A stretch of DNA of 64,000 nt from Metellina segmentata (GCA_947359465.1 OX375874.1:88093672-88157671), one strand, 5' to 3'. Counted from the first letter of the stretch, positions 44,958 through 56,476 are shown. Notes: generated by a model from the letters alone, not told the origin. A program made the numbers and translations.

Positions 44958-45229
44958 TGAGTGTGTGCGCGTATGTGTGTGTGTCCAAATAAAGAAGACA
45001 TGAAAAATAGAAGCTAGAATGAAATCCAAATTCAAAGAAGGAAAATCAAATCGTATCTTAGAAGAACAATAAAAAAGTTTACATGCACTGGGCAGATGAT
45101 TACCCCCATCAATTCATAAAACTAAAAATTTTGTTTAAAAGAACCCAAAGATTACCTTCTCCCCAGTTTACGAGATGTTCTTCAAATAATTACACCCATT
45201 ATCCCTTCCGAAGAACATGAATATGGAAA

Positions 45230-45560
45230 GTGAGATTTTTTCCCCAACTAATTTTCACGGGAGTGCTTGTTCATTATCTCTGTCCCACGAAGCCTTTCTT
45301 CCCTTGACGTATCGCTTTGTCTCTGTCCGGAGCTATTATTTTCGCGTACCTCCCTCTCGGTGTATCTCCTGGATTGATCAGACAAGTGAACAGGAATCGG
45401 GAGGAACCACTCAACTGAGGCATCCGTGATTTTTTACCACCCTCTCCTTCGCCTTGTCGTCGCTTGTCAGACAAACATGACCGCAAATCCGAAACCAATT
45501 CTCGGAGGAAAAAGATTTCCTGCCGATTGGATCGATAATTGACACCATTGCTCCACGCGT
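45230..45560. other. GC-rich island
   Basis: A CpG-rich, pyrimidine-rich block. The frames 45217-45429 (+) and 45274-45498 (-) overlap and have no motif. No repeat match within the window. Confidence 0.4.
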
Positions 45561-45704
45561 GGGGTTGAAATCAAGCGATGAGAGCAAACAATTCCAAAAA
45601 GCACCCGATCAAGTTGTCGGTTAATTTCTGTATTGTTTTCTTGGAGGTATCTTAGCGAAAACGTCCGTGTGGGAACAAGTGGTTGATATTGGTAATTTTT
45701 TAAT

Positions 45705-46012
45705 TAACATCGTACTGGAGCAAAACAACGGGCTATTGACGACGGTCCGGGATCAATCCCCTAAGTGAAAGATTCGAGGACAACACCACATAATTTGGAA
45801 TCATGGTCAGATGACAAGGCAACACCTGAGCTGGTATCCCTCTCTCCAAAATTCCACACCAACCCAACGTAAGGACTTTTGGCCACGACAGATTTAAGGC
45901 ATACTAGTCGCCTCTACACCATACGCTTACAAATATCCATGCACTGACCCGGATTCGAACCAGGAACCTTACGATCTAGGAGCTAACACCTTAACCACCC
46001 GTCCAGTTTGTC
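45705..46012 (-). repeat. SINE-C, near-complete, reverse orientation
   Basis: From the 3' end (ATCGTACTGGAGCAAAACAA, CGGGCTATTGACGACGGTCC) through the body (CAACCCAACGTAAGGACTTT, TGGCCACGACAGATTTAAGG) to the tRNA-like head (ACCCGGATTCGAACCAGGAA, GAGCTAACACCTTAACCACC). The B box GGTTCGAATCC and the A-box-like GTGGTTAAGGTGTTAGC are intact. Flanking target-site duplication not identified. Confidence 0.9.
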
Positions 46013-46186
46013 GAGGTGGTTGATTCAAGAATTCGCTTATTCGTGATTGTGAGATTAATCTCGTTTTGATTGTTTGGGTTAGAAATTCTGTGAAACTAAA
46101 AACTTCTACCAGAAGAGAATGCTTTAAGAGAAATTAAAGTATAGAATACCAAAAAAAATAATTTTTTAGGATAATATTTATTAAAT

Positions 46187-46372
46187 TACGGAGGGCATTC
46201 GATTGCTAATCATAGGTAACTACAAGGCCGGAAGCGACGGAGCCCCCAATGAGCAACTATCATTACCCCTAACTAAGGACAGCACAATTACATCCATGCC
46301 CTGACCCCGGATTCGAACCAGGAACCTTCCTATCCAGAGGCCAACACCTTAACCACTAGATCGGTTGGAAAG
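46187..46372 (-). repeat. SINE-D: SINE-C head with a different body
   Basis: In reverse complement the first 75 bases (TAGTGGTTAAGGTGTTGGCC, AAGGTTCCTGGTTCGAATCC) are nearly identical to the SINE-C head. The body (GTAATTGTGCTGTCCTTAGT, TGCTCATTGGGGGCTCCGTC, GCAATCGAATGCCCTCCG) is unrelated. It ends after about 185 bp. It shares a tRNA source with SINE-C or is a chimera. Confidence 0.75.
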
Positions 46373-46863
46373 GATTTTATTGGAGAAATGAAAGTAGAGA
46401 GTACCAGAAAATAAATGTTTAGAAGTAATACAAGAAATGCAAATTACGAATTGAAGTGAGCCTATATATACATTGCACTGACAAAAGTCACCGGGCACCT
46501 GGAGTAGAAACTAAACGTAACATTTATTTTGGGGTCAGGCTATAAATTTGAATTTTCAATTTCAGAATTTGCATCCACATGAAGCTTTCTACTGAGTATC
46601 GACTCAAATTTAAGGAAGGAATGTGCTAGAGAAATGTGCAAATGCTTTATATCAAAATCTAAACACCAAAAAACAACCTCACCTTATTATGCATTAGCGG
46701 CACAGATATTCTTCTTTTTACTTTTTTGATAAAGAAGAAACTGCTTTTAGCAATTACTTTAAAACTTCAGAATTTTTAATTTCTGATACAACAATTGATA
46801 ACAAGTGGAAATTTAGTGCTTTAATTACAACAATTAACAATTATAGTAGGATGAAGGCTAGTA

Positions 46864-47448
46864 CAGGGCTCGAAATACCAGGGTGCACAGGTGCACTGTG
46901 CACATGGAAATAAAATTGTGCACCTAATTTTTTCCAACTAGGTGCACACAGAGCACTTAACGTTAAAAAAGGGGGGGAACGTGTTTTATGTTATTTTGAT
47001 GTTTGAACAAATATTAGTATCGACATTGCTCGCTCTAAAGGTTAAATTAAATTATTAAAGGTTAATTAATTAATTAAAATTCCTAAATACACACTAAGCG
47101 AAAACAAAATAGCTGTGCCGTAACGAATTTATACAGGAGGAAGGTTTACTTGTGTCACTGCCACCAGAACTTTCCGATGATCGAAACATTTTCCAGATGG
47201 CTCTGTTAAAGCGACTGTCGCGACAGCCGTGCGTCGTAGAATTTCGATATGTTAAAATATTTTTTAGTTACTATCTACTACGAACCTATATAAACATACC
47301 CAACTAATACAGTAGTTTACATTACATTAATACTCTTATATTACGGTTTTTTTTTAATGTGCACCTAACATACTATAACATGTGCACCTAATTTAAAAAT
47401 TTAGGTGCACAGTGTGCACATGTATTAAAATATCTATTTCGAGGCCTG
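46864..47448. mobile_element. hAT-like non-autonomous element with GTGCAC subterminal repeats
   Basis: The left end reads CAGGGCTCGAAATACCAG and the right end, reverse-complemented, reads CAGGCCTCGAAATAGATA. CAG(G)-CTCGAAATA is a typical hAT terminus. GTGCAC and AGGTGCAC motifs recur inside both ends (46883, 46891, 46899, 46917, 46942 and 47362-47420). The flanking 8-mers are GGCTAGTA and GGCTGAAT. Only the first four bases agree, so the 8-bp duplication expected for hAT is at best decayed. No transposase frame. Confidence 0.7.
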
Positions 47449-47459
47449 GGCTGAATACA

Positions 47460-48125
47460 AAATAACCTCAAATCGAGATCAAATTAATGTGACTTCGATT
47501 AATCTCGATTTTAAACTCAGATACTTTTATGTGATGACAAGCTTGAATCTCGCCCATTGCATTGGTTTGCAAGTAAATTAATCCCGTTTCTGGCAAAAAA
47601 ATCTCAAAGTTGAACAAATCATTTCTTTCAGTTCGTAGGTAGGTTAAATGTAAACAATGCATTCCCACAATTTACTTCAAGTTCCTCGTTTGATGTCAGA
47701 AGTGTTTACTGAAGAAACGCATAATCACCAACGACAAACTCCATAAATGATTACGCTTGCCGCCCACATCCTTTAACCCTGACAAGCTATCAGCTATACT
47801 TTATCTACATCATGTACCTTCTTAGTAGATCTGCTCTCATATGAGTTTTTGAAGCAAATAATCACGTATGGCGATCACCATCCACGATTTTGAGGCAACT
47901 TTTGCTGGCAAGCTTACATCCTTTCGAGATTTGAACTCCCCAAGGTCATCCGTCTGTTTAAGAAAGCCTCACCGATATGGGGATACATCTTACTTTAATA
48001 ACTTCTTGTAAGTTTATTCGGAGAAAGGTGTAACTTCCTTTCCTAGTGGAACCTTATATTACTACATTCTCTAGTTTCTAAACACAATTTATTTTACTTC
48101 TTTAATTAGGTGATTAAGGTTAAGT
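47460..48125. other. Intergenic DNA, nothing recognised
   Basis: No open frame with a known motif, no repeat. Confidence 0.45.
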
Positions 48126-48127
48126 AC

Positions 48128-48310
48128 ACCACCTAACTGATATAGTGGTCATAGCGTTTGTTTGCCACACTGTATGTTATACTGGCGATTGTCACTATTT
48201 GGGGTAACGGTGGCTTAGCAAGTGGGTGTTAATTCACAAATAGCCACCACAGTTTACCCTTGTAGTGCTGACGAGGTATGTGATTGGTCACTGGTAGTTC
48301 GCAACCCACT
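48128..48310 (+). repeat. SINE-E copy
   Basis: TAACTGATATAGTGGTCATA, GCGTTTGTTTGCCACACTGT, TATTTGGGGTAACGGTGGCT, AATAGCCACCACAGTTTACC and GTGCTGACGAGG match the copy at 41336-41540. The A-box-like TATAGTGGTCATAGCG is clearer here. The B box is decayed. Confidence 0.6.
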
Positions 48311-48314
48311 GACA

Positions 48315-49345
48315 TAAAATATCAACGCTGTGACTTAAAACGTTTAGTGGTATAAAGTGTCGCCCACAACAAATGTTAAATTGCATTTGAGAGGAGATTG
48401 ACAAATATTTCAGCGCTCGGAAAATAAGAAATCCATTAAAATGATTCGGAGTTTTTCGAATCAACAAAAACTTCTCCCGGCAGTGACGGCTCAATAAACT
48501 CCTTTCATGGCATTATACGGGATCCTAGCCCCAGAAGATTTGCGGTGAAATCGAATTCTCCCCCCAATTCATAAGACTTTGAGCTATTCGATGGCCTTTT
48601 CTCTTTCTTTTTTTTGGGGGGTGGAAAGCCAGGAAGACGAGGGGGAAGAAAGGGAAAAGTGGCGAATTCCAAAATAGGCTTGCAAAGGGAAGCGCTTCTT
48701 TCCCCCCTTCCCCCAATCGGAAGGTGCGGAAATTGGCGCAAAAGGGATATAAAGCGCAGCGGGAAAGAAGGAATCCGAGGGTAGGTCACCAGGAGTTGAA
48801 GTTGGGGTTGGAAGGAAGAAGCTGCAGAAGGAACGGTGGACTCGGTTGAAGTCGCCTGAGCAGAAAATCCACTTTCGTTTAATTCACTTAAAGACAGGGA
48901 AGTGGCATTTTATTCTTGGAGTGCTTTTTTGGAAGGGACTTTACAAGCCACACAGACCCTTTTATCCTTTTCACTGTTCTGGAAATTTCGCGCCAGGGGT
49001 ACGCCAAGAAATTACGGTAGGGGTTCAGCTTTCTTGGAAGGGTTAAGATTACCTTTCGCTGCTGTCTGCGATTCATTTCAGTTGCTTAAGAAGCGTTTGA
49101 AATGTTTTCTAAAATAGTGCTAACGATATAGCTATAGTCGTCTTACAAGTTTGAAACCCATCAAAACAAAATTTGTAAGATATGAGTTTCTTTGCTTACT
49201 TGAACCAGAATGGGGGTAGTCTTTAGATTAATGAAGAGAGAGAGAGAGTTCACTAGAATTATTTTGTCTTTTTATTAGGGTTAGGTTTCTTCTTGAGGAT
49301 TAAACTTAGTGTGTAAAGCTCATATGATGTAGAGCTTTCACGAGT
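48315..49345. other. Intergenic DNA with a GC-rich, purine-rich island
   Basis: 48600-48830 is strongly purine-rich on the plus strand (GGAAGACGAGGGGGAAGAAA and similar). A short (AG)n lies at 49232-49248. Frames overlap on both strands without motifs. Confidence 0.4.
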
Positions 49346-49364
49346 TTTCTTCTCCGAACTGTGT

Positions 49365-49700
49365 GCCGACCAACCGGTATAGTGGTTAAGGTGTTAGCCT
49401 CTAGATCGGAAGGTTCCTGGTTCGAATCCGGGTCCGGGCATGGATGTTTGTAAGCGTATGGTGTAGAGGCGGCTGGTGCACCTTAAATCTGTCGTGGCCG
49501 AAAGTCCTCACGTTGGGTTGGCGTGGAAGTTTGGAGAGTGGGGTGCCAGTTCAGGTGTTGCTTCGTCATCTGACCGTGGTTCAAAATTACGAGGTGTTGT
49601 CCTTGGATCTTTCCCTTAAGGGACTGATCCCGGACCGTCGTCAATAGCCCGTTGTGTTGCTCTAGTACGACGTTAACTAAAATTACCATTACCATTACCA
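49365..49700 (+). repeat. SINE-C, complete, 14-bp target-site duplication
   Basis: TCTCCGAACTGTGT flanks the element at 49351-49364 and 49701-49714. The head holds GGTATAGTGGTTAAGGTGTT, AGCCTCTAGATCGGAAGG and the B box GGTTCGAATCC, so it is tRNA-derived. The body holds TAAATCTGTCGTGGCCGAAA, GTCCTCACGTTGGGTTGG, CGTGGAAGTTTGGAGAGTGG, CGTCATCTGACCGTGGTTCA, TGATCCCGGACCGTCGTCAA and GTTGTGTTGCTCTAGTACGA. The tail is (ATTACC)n. This is the reference copy for the family, 336 bp long. Perfect duplications point to recent insertion. Confidence 0.95.
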
Positions 49701-49728
49701 TCTCCGAACTGTGTTTTTTGGTTTAGTG

Positions 49729-49880
49729 TTTCACTTGTAAGCCCTTGGAGAGTGGGTTACCAGCTCAGATTTTGACCTCGTCATCTGACCATGGTTCAAA
49801 ATTACGAGATGTTGTCCTCGGATTTCTCCTTCGGGATTCCCCAATAGCCCGTTGTGTTCCTCTAGTGCAATATAAATTCA
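49729..49880 (+). repeat. SINE-C fragment
   Basis: AGCCCTTGGAGAGTGGGTTA, CGTCATCTGACCATGGTTCA, AAATTACGAGATGTTGTCCT, AATAGCCCGTTGTGTTCCTC, TAGTGCAATATAAA. 5' truncated and older than its neighbour at 49365. The young copy inserted just upstream of it. Confidence 0.85.
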
Positions 49881-49884
49881 ACTA

Positions 49885-50111
49885 TCTTCCTACGTCTGTG
49901 CACTTGTAAACCTACGATACCTAGATTCCAGCTCGTGTAATTTCACCAGACCAGAAGTGTTGTCTTATCTGTTTATTTTTATTCATACTACAACTTCTTG
50001 TGCAGCATGACTAGTCCAGTGATGAAATGGTTCAAGTCATCTGCGTATCAAAATCTACGTGAAAAAATGTCTAGTTTTCAAACTAACGTAAAGACCAAAA
50101 TTGAGCGATCG

Positions 50112-50146
<35 letters not shown>

Positions 50147-51580
50147 AATGCAACACCAATAAATTCAAATCTCCATTACACCTCTTATACTCATTAGGTA
50201 ATCAACTTTTGGTTATTATATCTCCGAATAGAATTAACATTATCCTGATATAAATTTGAATCTTAGTAGTGGTTCGAAATCCATTTTAACCTCGGAGTGC
50301 CGCCAGATTTACGGATAGTGTTGCTTTTACACAATAACACAAATAATGGCTAAATAACTACGCACATTGCTTGGAAGAATCCTTGGAGAGATTCAATTCA
50401 TCAAGGTTGGGATTCATGCATGGAAGAGAGTAGGTTACGAGGTTTGATTATGCTTGTGAATCCCTCAGAGGGTTAAAGTTGTAGGTCCAGATTTAATTTG
50501 TCATCGTGTAGCAAACAAAAATACGTAGAGAGACAAATCAAACAATAATTTATTTTATCTTGTATATATGTATGCTCATATGTATCGTAATGATTTAGGT
50601 ATACATTATGAAACGGGTTTTTATATCCCTGTACCGATTCTATATCACATAAGTTCTATTAAAAAATCTTCGTATTGAAATTTGGTTATATCAAGAGAAA
50701 AACAAGAGATTTTTGTAATATTAGCAAGGTAGTTTTATTATTTAATGTTTTGGTTAGACAGTATTCGAATATGGATATGTAATTTTGAATTCCTATTAAG
50801 ACTGTCATATATCATAAATATTGAGATTTTACAGAATAAATTTTTGAGATATATTTATTTTGTGAACAATGAATCTTCAGGTATACATTCATATCTGACT
50901 TTAAAAATCATTTCAGTTTCATTACTTTGGAGCTCCGTAGAGATTGTTTATCACATTTCTTCTCCTAGCTGATGAAATTTATTCGCCCTTTATAAATAGT
51001 TCCTTGTATTGATTTTAACGCAAAAAGTTATATAAGTCACCAGAACCTGTAAATTATTTTTTGTTAAACCTTTTAAAAAGAATTTTTGTTACAATATTTA
51101 CCATGATTAGATATTTTAAACTACGTAATTATTTTTCGTGAATCGATGTATTTTTTAATAATTGTAATTCACTGAAGTATTTTAGTACACATATCTTATC
51201 TTACTGTTTGTGAATAAATTTTTCTCGCCATTCACATCTTTTGTGTTTTCTTGTGCTCAGTTACATATTTTCATGTAGAGAAACCACAATTAAGTAAATA
51301 AATATGCTGTGTTTACACAATTTACTGCTGAATTTTTCTATTACTTTATTAAACCACTTATTCGTAAGTTCAGATTTCGGTAGTGCTGCTCTGTCCATAA
51401 ATACGTTACGCTTCAAATTAATATATATTTCTAAACGAAATCGAAATTATGTCGGATTTAATTAACGATAAATACCCGAACTACTTTAACGAGTTCCTGA
51501 CATCGAATTATCTTATGCGGCTATGAATTCAATTAATTTCTTCTAAACACCATATCCGCGTTTTTTACAAAATCAGAGGT
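49885..51580. other. AT-rich DNA, nothing recognised except (TA)n at 50117-50144
   Basis: The 75-codon frame 50745-50972 is Ile/Leu/Tyr-rich with no motif I can assign. It vaguely recalls LINE or nuclease fragments, but I cannot support that. No transposon ends seen. Confidence 0.4.
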
Positions 51581-51584
51581 CAAG

Positions 51585-51780
51585 GCTCAATGGGTACGCC
51601 CATTATTCTAGCAACCTACGAACTGTAAGCGGCTCAGGTTCAATACCCCTGGATGTACTCTTTTCTGTGTCAGTAAAACTCTTCTTCTGAGTGTTTGCTT
51701 ATCACTTTATGTTGTATTGTGTGTGACTAAATATTTCCATTGAGCCATTTAACCTAACCAACCACAAAGAACAAAAATTC
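51585..51780 (+). repeat. SINE-B copy
   Basis: The tRNA-like head has GGCTCAATGGGTACGCCCAT, CTAGCAACCTACGAACTGTA and the B-box-like GGTTCAATACC. The body is TTTCTGTGTCAGTAAAACTC, TTATGTTGTATTGTGTGTGA and a CCAACCACAAAGAAC tail. It is followed about 100 bp later by another copy with a matching flank (AAATTC-GGTACAGGGTAAATTC...), so the pair may be a segmental duplication. Confidence 0.75.
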
Positions 51781-51881
51781 GGTACAGGGTAAATTCGCTT
51801 CTGACATCAAATTACTCTAACGTGAGCATGAATTAAACCTTCCTCTTAACACCGTATTCGTGTTTTGTTACAAGTAATAAA

Positions 51882-52105
51882 GGGATCATCATGGGTCAAT
51901 AGGTATACCAACTGTGCTAAGAACCCGCGAGTAATAAGCGGCACAGGTTCTGTACCGCCATGGATGTATTTCAATGTTCTGTATCAGTGAAATTCCTCTT
52001 ATGCGTGATTGTCTATCACGACGTTGTCTGGATTGTGTCTTGGGCAACAAGGCCAAGTAAGAGCATTGTGCTATTAAACACAACCAGCCACAAAGAACAA
52101 AAGGT
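51882..52105 (+). repeat. SINE-B copy
   Basis: GGGTCAATAGGTATACCAAC, TGTGCTAAGAACCCGCGAGT, GCACAGGTTCTGTACCGCCA, TCTGTATCAGTGAAATTCCT, TTGTCTGGATTGTGTCTTGG and a CCAGCCACAAAGAAC tail. It shares the downstream GGTCGGTACAGGGTTAATTC with the preceding copy. Confidence 0.75.
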
Positions 52106-52109
52106 CGGT

Positions 52110-53095
52110 ACAGGGTTAATTCGCTTCTAACATCAGATAACTCTAAATCAACCTTCCTCGGTATCTGCATACGTTAAAAAAGCCGATTTTGACGAAACTT
52201 TGCTTTTTTTTTTATTCTACAAACAAATTTCCTGTACTTTTGTGCTTCTAAAACAATTCAAACTTTCAATGTGCGACTAATAGAAAAAAAGTTAGGTCAT
52301 TTTAAAATTTGAACGAAATCGTTAATTATACCGGAATTAGCATAACGAAACCGAAACTAACAATAAAAATATTCTATTTTTACCATAAGTTCTACCTTTT
52401 ATCTGTTCTAGTAAGTAAAAACATATAATAATAATGTTTCGATAAATTGGCCACTACAATTTTTTAATTAAATTCACTTATTTGTTACAAGAATTTCGCA
52501 TTATCTTTACTCTCTTGGATTTTGTTTACAAGCATTTTTCTCAGAATTACATTTTAGGCATAACCATTGAATTCCAGAAAGAATAACTAAAAAAGTTATT
52601 GATGTATATTTATAAAAAATTTTATACACATTCGAAATAGTGTTTGCTAGTGCATGCTCTAGAATCAAATTGATATCTTTATTTTTTTTCTTATTTATGA
52701 ACTTACATTTGAATATCAATGTTGCAAAATGATCAAAATTCCTTTAACAATTTTTCAATGAGTCATAAAAAGCTTTATTTTTTTAATATCTTTCTACTTC
52801 TAGAAGAAGCATTTGATAACATCATGAAGTTTACTCTGATCATGTTATTTTGCTACTAATTTAAATTATATGCCCTGTATCAATTTTCAAAATTTCGAAA
52901 ATAACTTTAAATTTACGCACAAAATTTCACCTTTTTGTTAAATATATTTTTTAAATTTTAATTATCGATAGTGTAAAATTAATTTTGAACACAAATAATT
53001 ATAAAAATAATATTAAATTGCTTCTGAATAGCATTTTTTTTAAGTAATCCGAACGTATGCAGATACCTTAACATCATTTTCGGGTTTTTTACAAA
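52110..53095. other. Very AT-rich DNA, nothing recognised
   Basis: Homopolymers and short frames only. No transposon ends. Confidence 0.5.
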
Positions 53096-53099
53096 GTAT

Positions 53100-53750
53100 A
53101 AAGAGGCCATCATGGAACAATAGGTATGCCAACTGGGCGAGTGTTGTTGTTTCTTATGCCTACACTGGCAGACCGGAGGAGTGCCAGGCCCGTCAAAGAC
53201 GGCAAGAGGCGAGGAGGGTGCGCCTTCCATGTTATTGAGCCCCATTGGGAGGAAGTCCGACTTAGCTCGACATACATGACACATCCGTTTTACAGGAAGG
53301 TCCCTTTCATACATCCATTCACTCACACATATCGTAATTTAGATCCCAATCAGAGACCGATAACCCCCTGATCAGGCACCCCCAGAGGTATTGATTTGGT
53401 ATGGGAACATGGGGGACTTTGTGACCACGACCTATTTAACGTGCCCCAGTCACCATTAGTGAACACGACGGTCTTTAGCCAGGTCGAAGCGCCGATCTCG
53501 CAATCATCAGAATTGCAGACTCTGCCGAGGACACAACCCACAACCCTTCTGATGCGAGCCCGACGCTCTACTGACTGAGCTACCGCGTACATGTTCTGTT
53601 CCGCCATGCCTGTATTTCTTCTAAATCAATAAAATTTCCCTTGCTAGTGCTTGTCTATCACTTAACATTGTCTGGATTGTGTATGGCACAGCATGGCCAA
53701 ACATGGACCTTGCGCCGTCAAACCCAACCAATCTCAAAGAACAAAAGGCC
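53100..53750 (+). repeat. SINE-B copy split by a SINE-A insertion
   Basis: AACAATAGGTATGCCAACTG (53116-53135) is the SINE-B head. SINE-B resumes at 53590 with ATGTTCTGTTCCGCCATGCC, AATCAATAAAATTTCC, CATTGTCTGGATTGTGTATG and a CCAACCAATCTCAAAGAAC tail. The middle of the head is missing and replaced by SINE-A. Confidence 0.75.
53143..53587 (-). repeat. SINE-A, reverse copy nested in SINE-B
   Basis: The reverse complement matches 37119-37567 from GCGGTAGCTCAGTCAGTAGA through GGGTTGTGGGTTGTGTCCTC to AAGAAACAACAAC. Differences from the other copy are few, so the family is fairly young. A clean target-site duplication is not seen, and about 20 bases of the host SINE-B appear to be lost. The open frames here (53126-53371 and 52979-53326) are SINE artefacts. 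Confidence 0.9.
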
Positions 53751-53754
53751 CGTG

Positions 53755-54415
53755 CAGGGTAAATCAACTTTCGCCCCTGATCCATTTCACTCGAGATTTG
53801 GGAAGAACAGAGATGCGAGATAAAGTTAATTCCGTCTGCAAATGACTTATTTACTCCCGCAGTCTCGCAGCGATTATTTATATTAATTGACCTATGAAAG
53901 GGAACGGAATCTCATTTCCTGGCGGACAGACGCGTATGAAAAGATGCGTTTTCCTCACTCGGCGATGGGTAGTCGGGGGCGTTAATGACTTTCCAGAATC
54001 TCTCCCCCGACAACCAGAAGCTAAAAGGGATGAAAGGAGGAAATAGGTCTGTGCCGGAATTGCGTCCGCCAGCGGAAATGACTTTTGATTGGGGAACGAT
54101 TATTAGTTTTGCTGTGAACGAGGTGCCTGAATGCCTCGGTTTGTGCTGCTGGCAGCCTCTGCTCGACTTCTGGTGTTGGGTGGTGACTAATTGTTTGAGG
54201 CTGCTGTCTTTTTGATGTTTGGGATTCGGAGATTAGCCTCAGGCAGTTGAGAATCTTATTGCTAGTTAAATTAATTACGGGTTTGTAAGCTTCTTTTGAG
54301 AAAATTTACTGGATTGATTTTATTTGGAAAGGATGCAACTAACGCTTGCGATGGTTTCGTGTGTCACATTTTGCTATTTGACGACAAATCAGACAATGAA
54401 TTGCGGTTTAGCCTT
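53755..54415. other. GC-rich island then leader into the minisatellite
   Basis: 53830-54200 is GC-richer, with a 76-codon frame (53985-54215) that has no motif. It is followed by 200 bp of ordinary DNA. Confidence 0.4.
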
Positions 54416-54419
54416 CCAG

Positions 54420-56346
54420 GTAGTTTCGACGAGAATATGCGTCCATCAAGATCGAACCTGTTTTACTAATGACGAGCTATCTCTTCAAGGTATTGCCGCA
54501 CGTTGGCGTGTGTGCATAACCCTACAGATGGTTTCAAAGAGATTATTCGTCCATCTAGATCGAACCAGTTTTACCAATGACGAGATATCTCTTCAAGGTA
54601 TTGCCGCACGTTGGCGTGTGTGCATAACCCTACAGATGGTTTCAAAGAGATTATTCGTCCATCTAGATCGAACCAGTTTTACCAATGACGAGATATCTCT
54701 TCATGGTATTGCCGCACGTTGGCGTGTGTGCATAACCCTACAGATGGTTTCAACGAGATTATTCGTCCATCTAGATCGAACCAGTTTTACCAATGACGAG
54801 ATATCTCTTCAAGGTATTGCCGCACGTTGGCGTGTGTGCATAACCCTACAGATGGTTTCAAAGAGATTATTCGTCCATCTAGATCGAACCTGTTTTACTA
54901 ATGACGAGCTATCTCTTCAAGGTATTGCCGCACGTTGGCGTGTGTGCATAACCCTACAGATGGTTTCAAAGAGATTATTCGTCCATCTAGATCGAACCAG
55001 TTTTACCAATGACGAGATATCTCTTCATGGTATTGCCGCACGTTGGCGTGTGTGCATAACCCTACAGATGGTTTCAACGAGATTATTCGTCCATCTAGAT
55101 CGAACCAGTTTTACCAATGACGAGATATCTCTTCAAGGTATTGCCGCACGTTGGCGTGTGTGCATAACCCTACAGATGGTTTCAAAGAGATTATTCGTCC
55201 ATCTAGATCGAACCAGTTTTACCAATGACGAGATATCTCTTCATGGTATTGCCGCACGTTGGCGTGTGTGCATAACCCTACAGATGGTTTCAAAGAGATT
55301 ATTCGTCCATCTAGATCGAACCAGTTTTACTAATGACGAGCTATCTCTTCAAGGTATTGCCGCACGTTGGCGTGTGTGCATAACCCTACAGATGGTTTCA
55401 AAGAGATTATTCGTCCATCTAGATCGAACCAGTTTTACCAATGACGAGATATCTCTTCAAGGTATTGCCGCACGTTGGCGTGTGTGCATAACCCTACAGA
55501 TGGTTTCAAAGAGATTATTCGTCCATCTAGATCGAACCAGTTTTACCAATGACGAGATATCTCTTCATGGTATTGCCGCACGTTGGCGTGTGTGCATAAC
55601 CCTACAGATGGTTTCAACGAGATTATTCGTCCATCTAGATCGAACCAGTTTTACCAATGACGAGATATCTCTTCAAGGTATTGCCGCACGTTGGCGTGTG
55701 TGCATAACCCTACAGATGGTTTCAAAGAGATTATTCGTCCATCTAGATCGAACCTGTTTTACTAATGACGAGCCATCTCTTCAAGGTATTGCCGCACGTT
55801 GGCGTGTGTGCATAACCCTACAGATGGTTTCAAAGAGATTATTCGTCCATCTAGATCGAACCAGTTTTACCAATGACGAGATATCTCTTCAAGGTATTGC
55901 CGCACGTTGGCGTGTGTGCATAACCCTACAGATGGTTTCAAAGAGATTATTCGTCCATCTAGATCGAACCAGTTTTACCAATGACGAGATATCTCTTCAA
56001 GGTATTGCCGCACGTTGGCGTGTGTGCATAACCCTACAGATGGTTTCAAAGAGATTATTCGTCCATCTAGATCGAACCAGTTTTACTAATGACGAGCTAT
56101 CTCTTCAAGGTATTTCCGCACGTTGGCGTGTGTGCATAACCCTACAGATGGTTTCAAAGAGATTATTCGTCCATCTAGATCGAACCAGTTTTACCAATGA
56201 CGAGATATCTCTTCAAGGTATTGCCGCACGTTGGCGTGTGTGCATAACCCTACAGATGGTTTCAACGAGATTATTCGTCCATCTAGATCGAACCAGTTTT
56301 ACTAATGACGAGCTATCTCTTCAAGGTATTGCCTCACGTTGGCGTG
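54420..56346 (+). repeat. 108-bp minisatellite, 18 units, open in one frame
   Basis: Units start every 108 bp from 54420 (next at 54528). Each has ATGGTTTCAA(A/C)GAGATTATT, CGTCCATCTAGATCGAACC, ACGAG(A/C)TATCTCTTCA and ATTGCCGCACGTTGGCGTGT, then GTGCATAACCCTACAG. Because 108 is a multiple of three, one frame is open for 716 codons (54324-56474) with a 36-residue repeat. Differences between units are few and mostly change the amino acid (K/T, S/C, I/L, Q/H). There is no promoter, known domain or signal peptide, so I treat it as a minisatellite and not as a gene. The last unit passes into SINE-C at CACGTTGGCGTGG. Confidence 0.95.
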
Positions 56347-56476
56347 GTGTGGAAGTTTGGAGAGTGGGGTGCCAACTCAGGTGTGACCGTCATATGACAG
56401 CGGTTCAAAATTACGTGGTTGAGGGGTTTGAACCCGGACCGTCACCAATAGTCCGTTGTGTTTCTCCAGTGTGACG
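56338..56476 (+). repeat. SINE-C 3' portion joined to the 108-bp array
   Basis: From CTCACGTTGGCGTGGTGTGG through AAGTTTGGAGAGTGGGGTGC, CGGTTCAAAATTACGTGG, AACCCGGACCGTCACCAATA and TTGTGTTTCTCCAGTGTGAC the sequence is SINE-C. The array replaces everything 5' of this point. Confidence 0.9.

Noticed and set aside
49367..49440. Possible functional tRNA gene
   Set aside because: The A and B boxes are good, but the sequence continues into the SINE-C body with a 14-bp target-site duplication at the SINE ends, and the acceptor arm does not pair convincingly.
50745..50972. Possible LINE or nuclease fragment
   Set aside because: Ile/Tyr/Leu-rich composition alone. I could not match any catalytic motif.
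54324..56474. 716-residue open frame with a 36-residue repeat
   Set aside because: The unit is 108 bp and stop-free in this frame, so the frame stays open by copying alone. Unit differences are mostly amino-acid changing, and the frame runs on into SINE-C sequence.
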